Source: Bacteroidales bacterium (GTDB lineage: Bacteria > Bacteroidota > Bacteroidia > Bacteroidales > WCHB1-69). From it: a DNA stretch of 7,033 nt. The notes beneath the pieces were generated by a model that did no database searches, was not told where the DNA came from, and saw only the letters and a list, made by a program, of their open reading frames with translations. Made by a program: the position numbers and the translations under genes. Each line of letters starts with the position of its first letter. Position 1 is the stretch's first letter. Below, piece by piece: positions 6,504 to 7,033 of the stretch. The DNA lies in assembly GCA_016290715.1 (NCBI GenBank), contig JAEEUY010000214.1:1-7033 (forward strand). The letters are read 5' to 3'.

Positions 6504-7033
6504 ATTGATATTTCTTTTTGATAATCGGTAAAACTATCTTCGTCAAATACGTGTTCTTTAATTAAGAAATTCCTCACTTTCTCCATTTTCCCCAACTCTT
6601 GCAAAGTATGCTCTCTTTCCTGCATTGTTCGAGTAAGTTTGATGGCTCCGCCTGTAATGATATATATGCCCACATTTAACTTTATCGCATAGAGTCTAAG
6701 CCAACTTCTCTGGTGGGGACGCACTTTCTCTTTGCTCAATAGCATTTCAGCTGTGCGGTTATTTTCAAGGGGACGAAAAAAACGGTCAAGGTTTGCATCA
6801 GGGGAAATGTCCATAATAACGCAGGCCAATTCGTCACGATCCTCCATCGTCTGGTAAATGGCTTCCTCAATATTTGTAATACGGAAATATGAGAGCAAGT
6901 CATCAAAATTTTGTGTAAAAAAGTCTGCCAGCCACAAAGCATCGCTCCACTGCGCCATAACTTTCTGGAATGCATTGATTTTGTCGTTGTTATAACGCAC
7001 AGCCCACAAGCGGCCATCTTCTAATATTTGGTC
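6500..7033 (-). CDS. Probable toxin of a HigB/RelE-like toxin-antitoxin pair, 5'-truncated by window edge
   Basis: The frame ends at TGA 6502-6500 and is open to the right edge. A TTG at 7009 gives 169 aa, but the frame continues upstream through DQILEDGR before it without a stop, and no ATG occurs there in frame, so the true start is probably beyond 7033. Visible features: RLWAVRYNND, a helical acidic segment (ALWLADFFTQNFDDLLSYF), FRPLENN, then WLRLYAIKLNVGIYIITGGA and IKLTRTMQEREHTLQEL, ending in a helical tail. The segment LRLYAIKL..IYIITGGAIKLT followed by basic/acidic helices resembles the C-terminal core of RelE/HigB (Gp49-like) proteins, which cleave mRNA at the ribosome. It is longer than classical RelE or HigB (about 90-110 aa), with an extra N-terminal/central portion. 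It overlaps the downstream Xre gene by 4 bases. No catalytic residues can be assigned, so the toxin call rests on this weak resemblance and the gene pairing. Confidence 0.6.
   Translation of the reverse strand, partial: DQILEDGRLWAVRYNNDKINAFQKVMAQWSDALWLADFFTQNFDDLLSYFRITNIEEAIYQTMEDRDELACVIMDISPDANLDRFFRPLENNRTAEMLLSKEKVRPHQRSWLRLYAIKLNVGIYIITGGAIKLTRTMQEREHTLQELGKMEKVRNFLIKEHVFDEDSFTDYQKEISI

Noticed and set aside
7007..7009. TTG at 7009 as the true start of the toxin-like gene
   Set aside because: The frame stays open to the window edge and the upstream residues (DQILEDGR) look like part of the same protein, so the gene is more likely truncated by the window.

Overview
The window looks like chromosomal DNA from a Bacteroidota species, most likely Bacteroidales. 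Two large genes end in the gliding-motility/type-B sorting domain of the type IX secretion system (T9SS), which is confined to this phylum. Start sites lack Shine-Dalgarno sequences, and several upstream regions carry octamers fitting the Bacteroidetes -7 promoter element TAnnTTTG. No ribosomal, tRNA or CRISPR sequence is seen.

Left part (1-5311): two tandem paralogous genes on the + strand encode large multidomain secreted proteins. The second (2555-5311, 918 aa) is complete: signal peptide, CUB domain, fibronectin-III-like domain, a MAM/jelly-roll-like region, Ig/PKD-type modules and a T9SS type B C-terminal domain. The first (entering from the left edge and ending at 2381) has the same architecture but carries an in-frame TGA at 120-122, just after its CUB domain. 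Its downstream ~750 codons are otherwise intact and closely match the second copy. It is best read as a recently disrupted gene, or a sequence error, rather than a gene starting near 135. The copies diverge unevenly: the C-terminal sorting domain is nearly identical (88 of 95 residues by eye), while the MAM-like region is much more different.

Middle part (5312-6188): a possible terminator hairpin, promoter-like motifs, and a gene for a 172-aa protein with two membrane helices and a cytosolic domain resembling bacterial PH domains. A T-rich tract and an unusually GC-rich ~95-bp block follow, between two converging genes.

Right part (6189-7033): a two-gene operon on the - strand. An upstream gene, truncated by the window edge, encodes a probable RelE/HigB-superfamily-like toxin. 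It overlaps by ATGA a downstream Xre-type helix-turn-helix gene. The order (toxin first) and translational coupling suggest a HigBA-like toxin-antitoxin module. No functional link to the secreted proteins is visible.

The intergenic gaps are all under 300 bases. I found no convincing undescribed system. The points most worth checking are the in-frame stop in the first paralog, the uneven divergence of the tandem pair, the GC-rich block and the large toxin-like protein.
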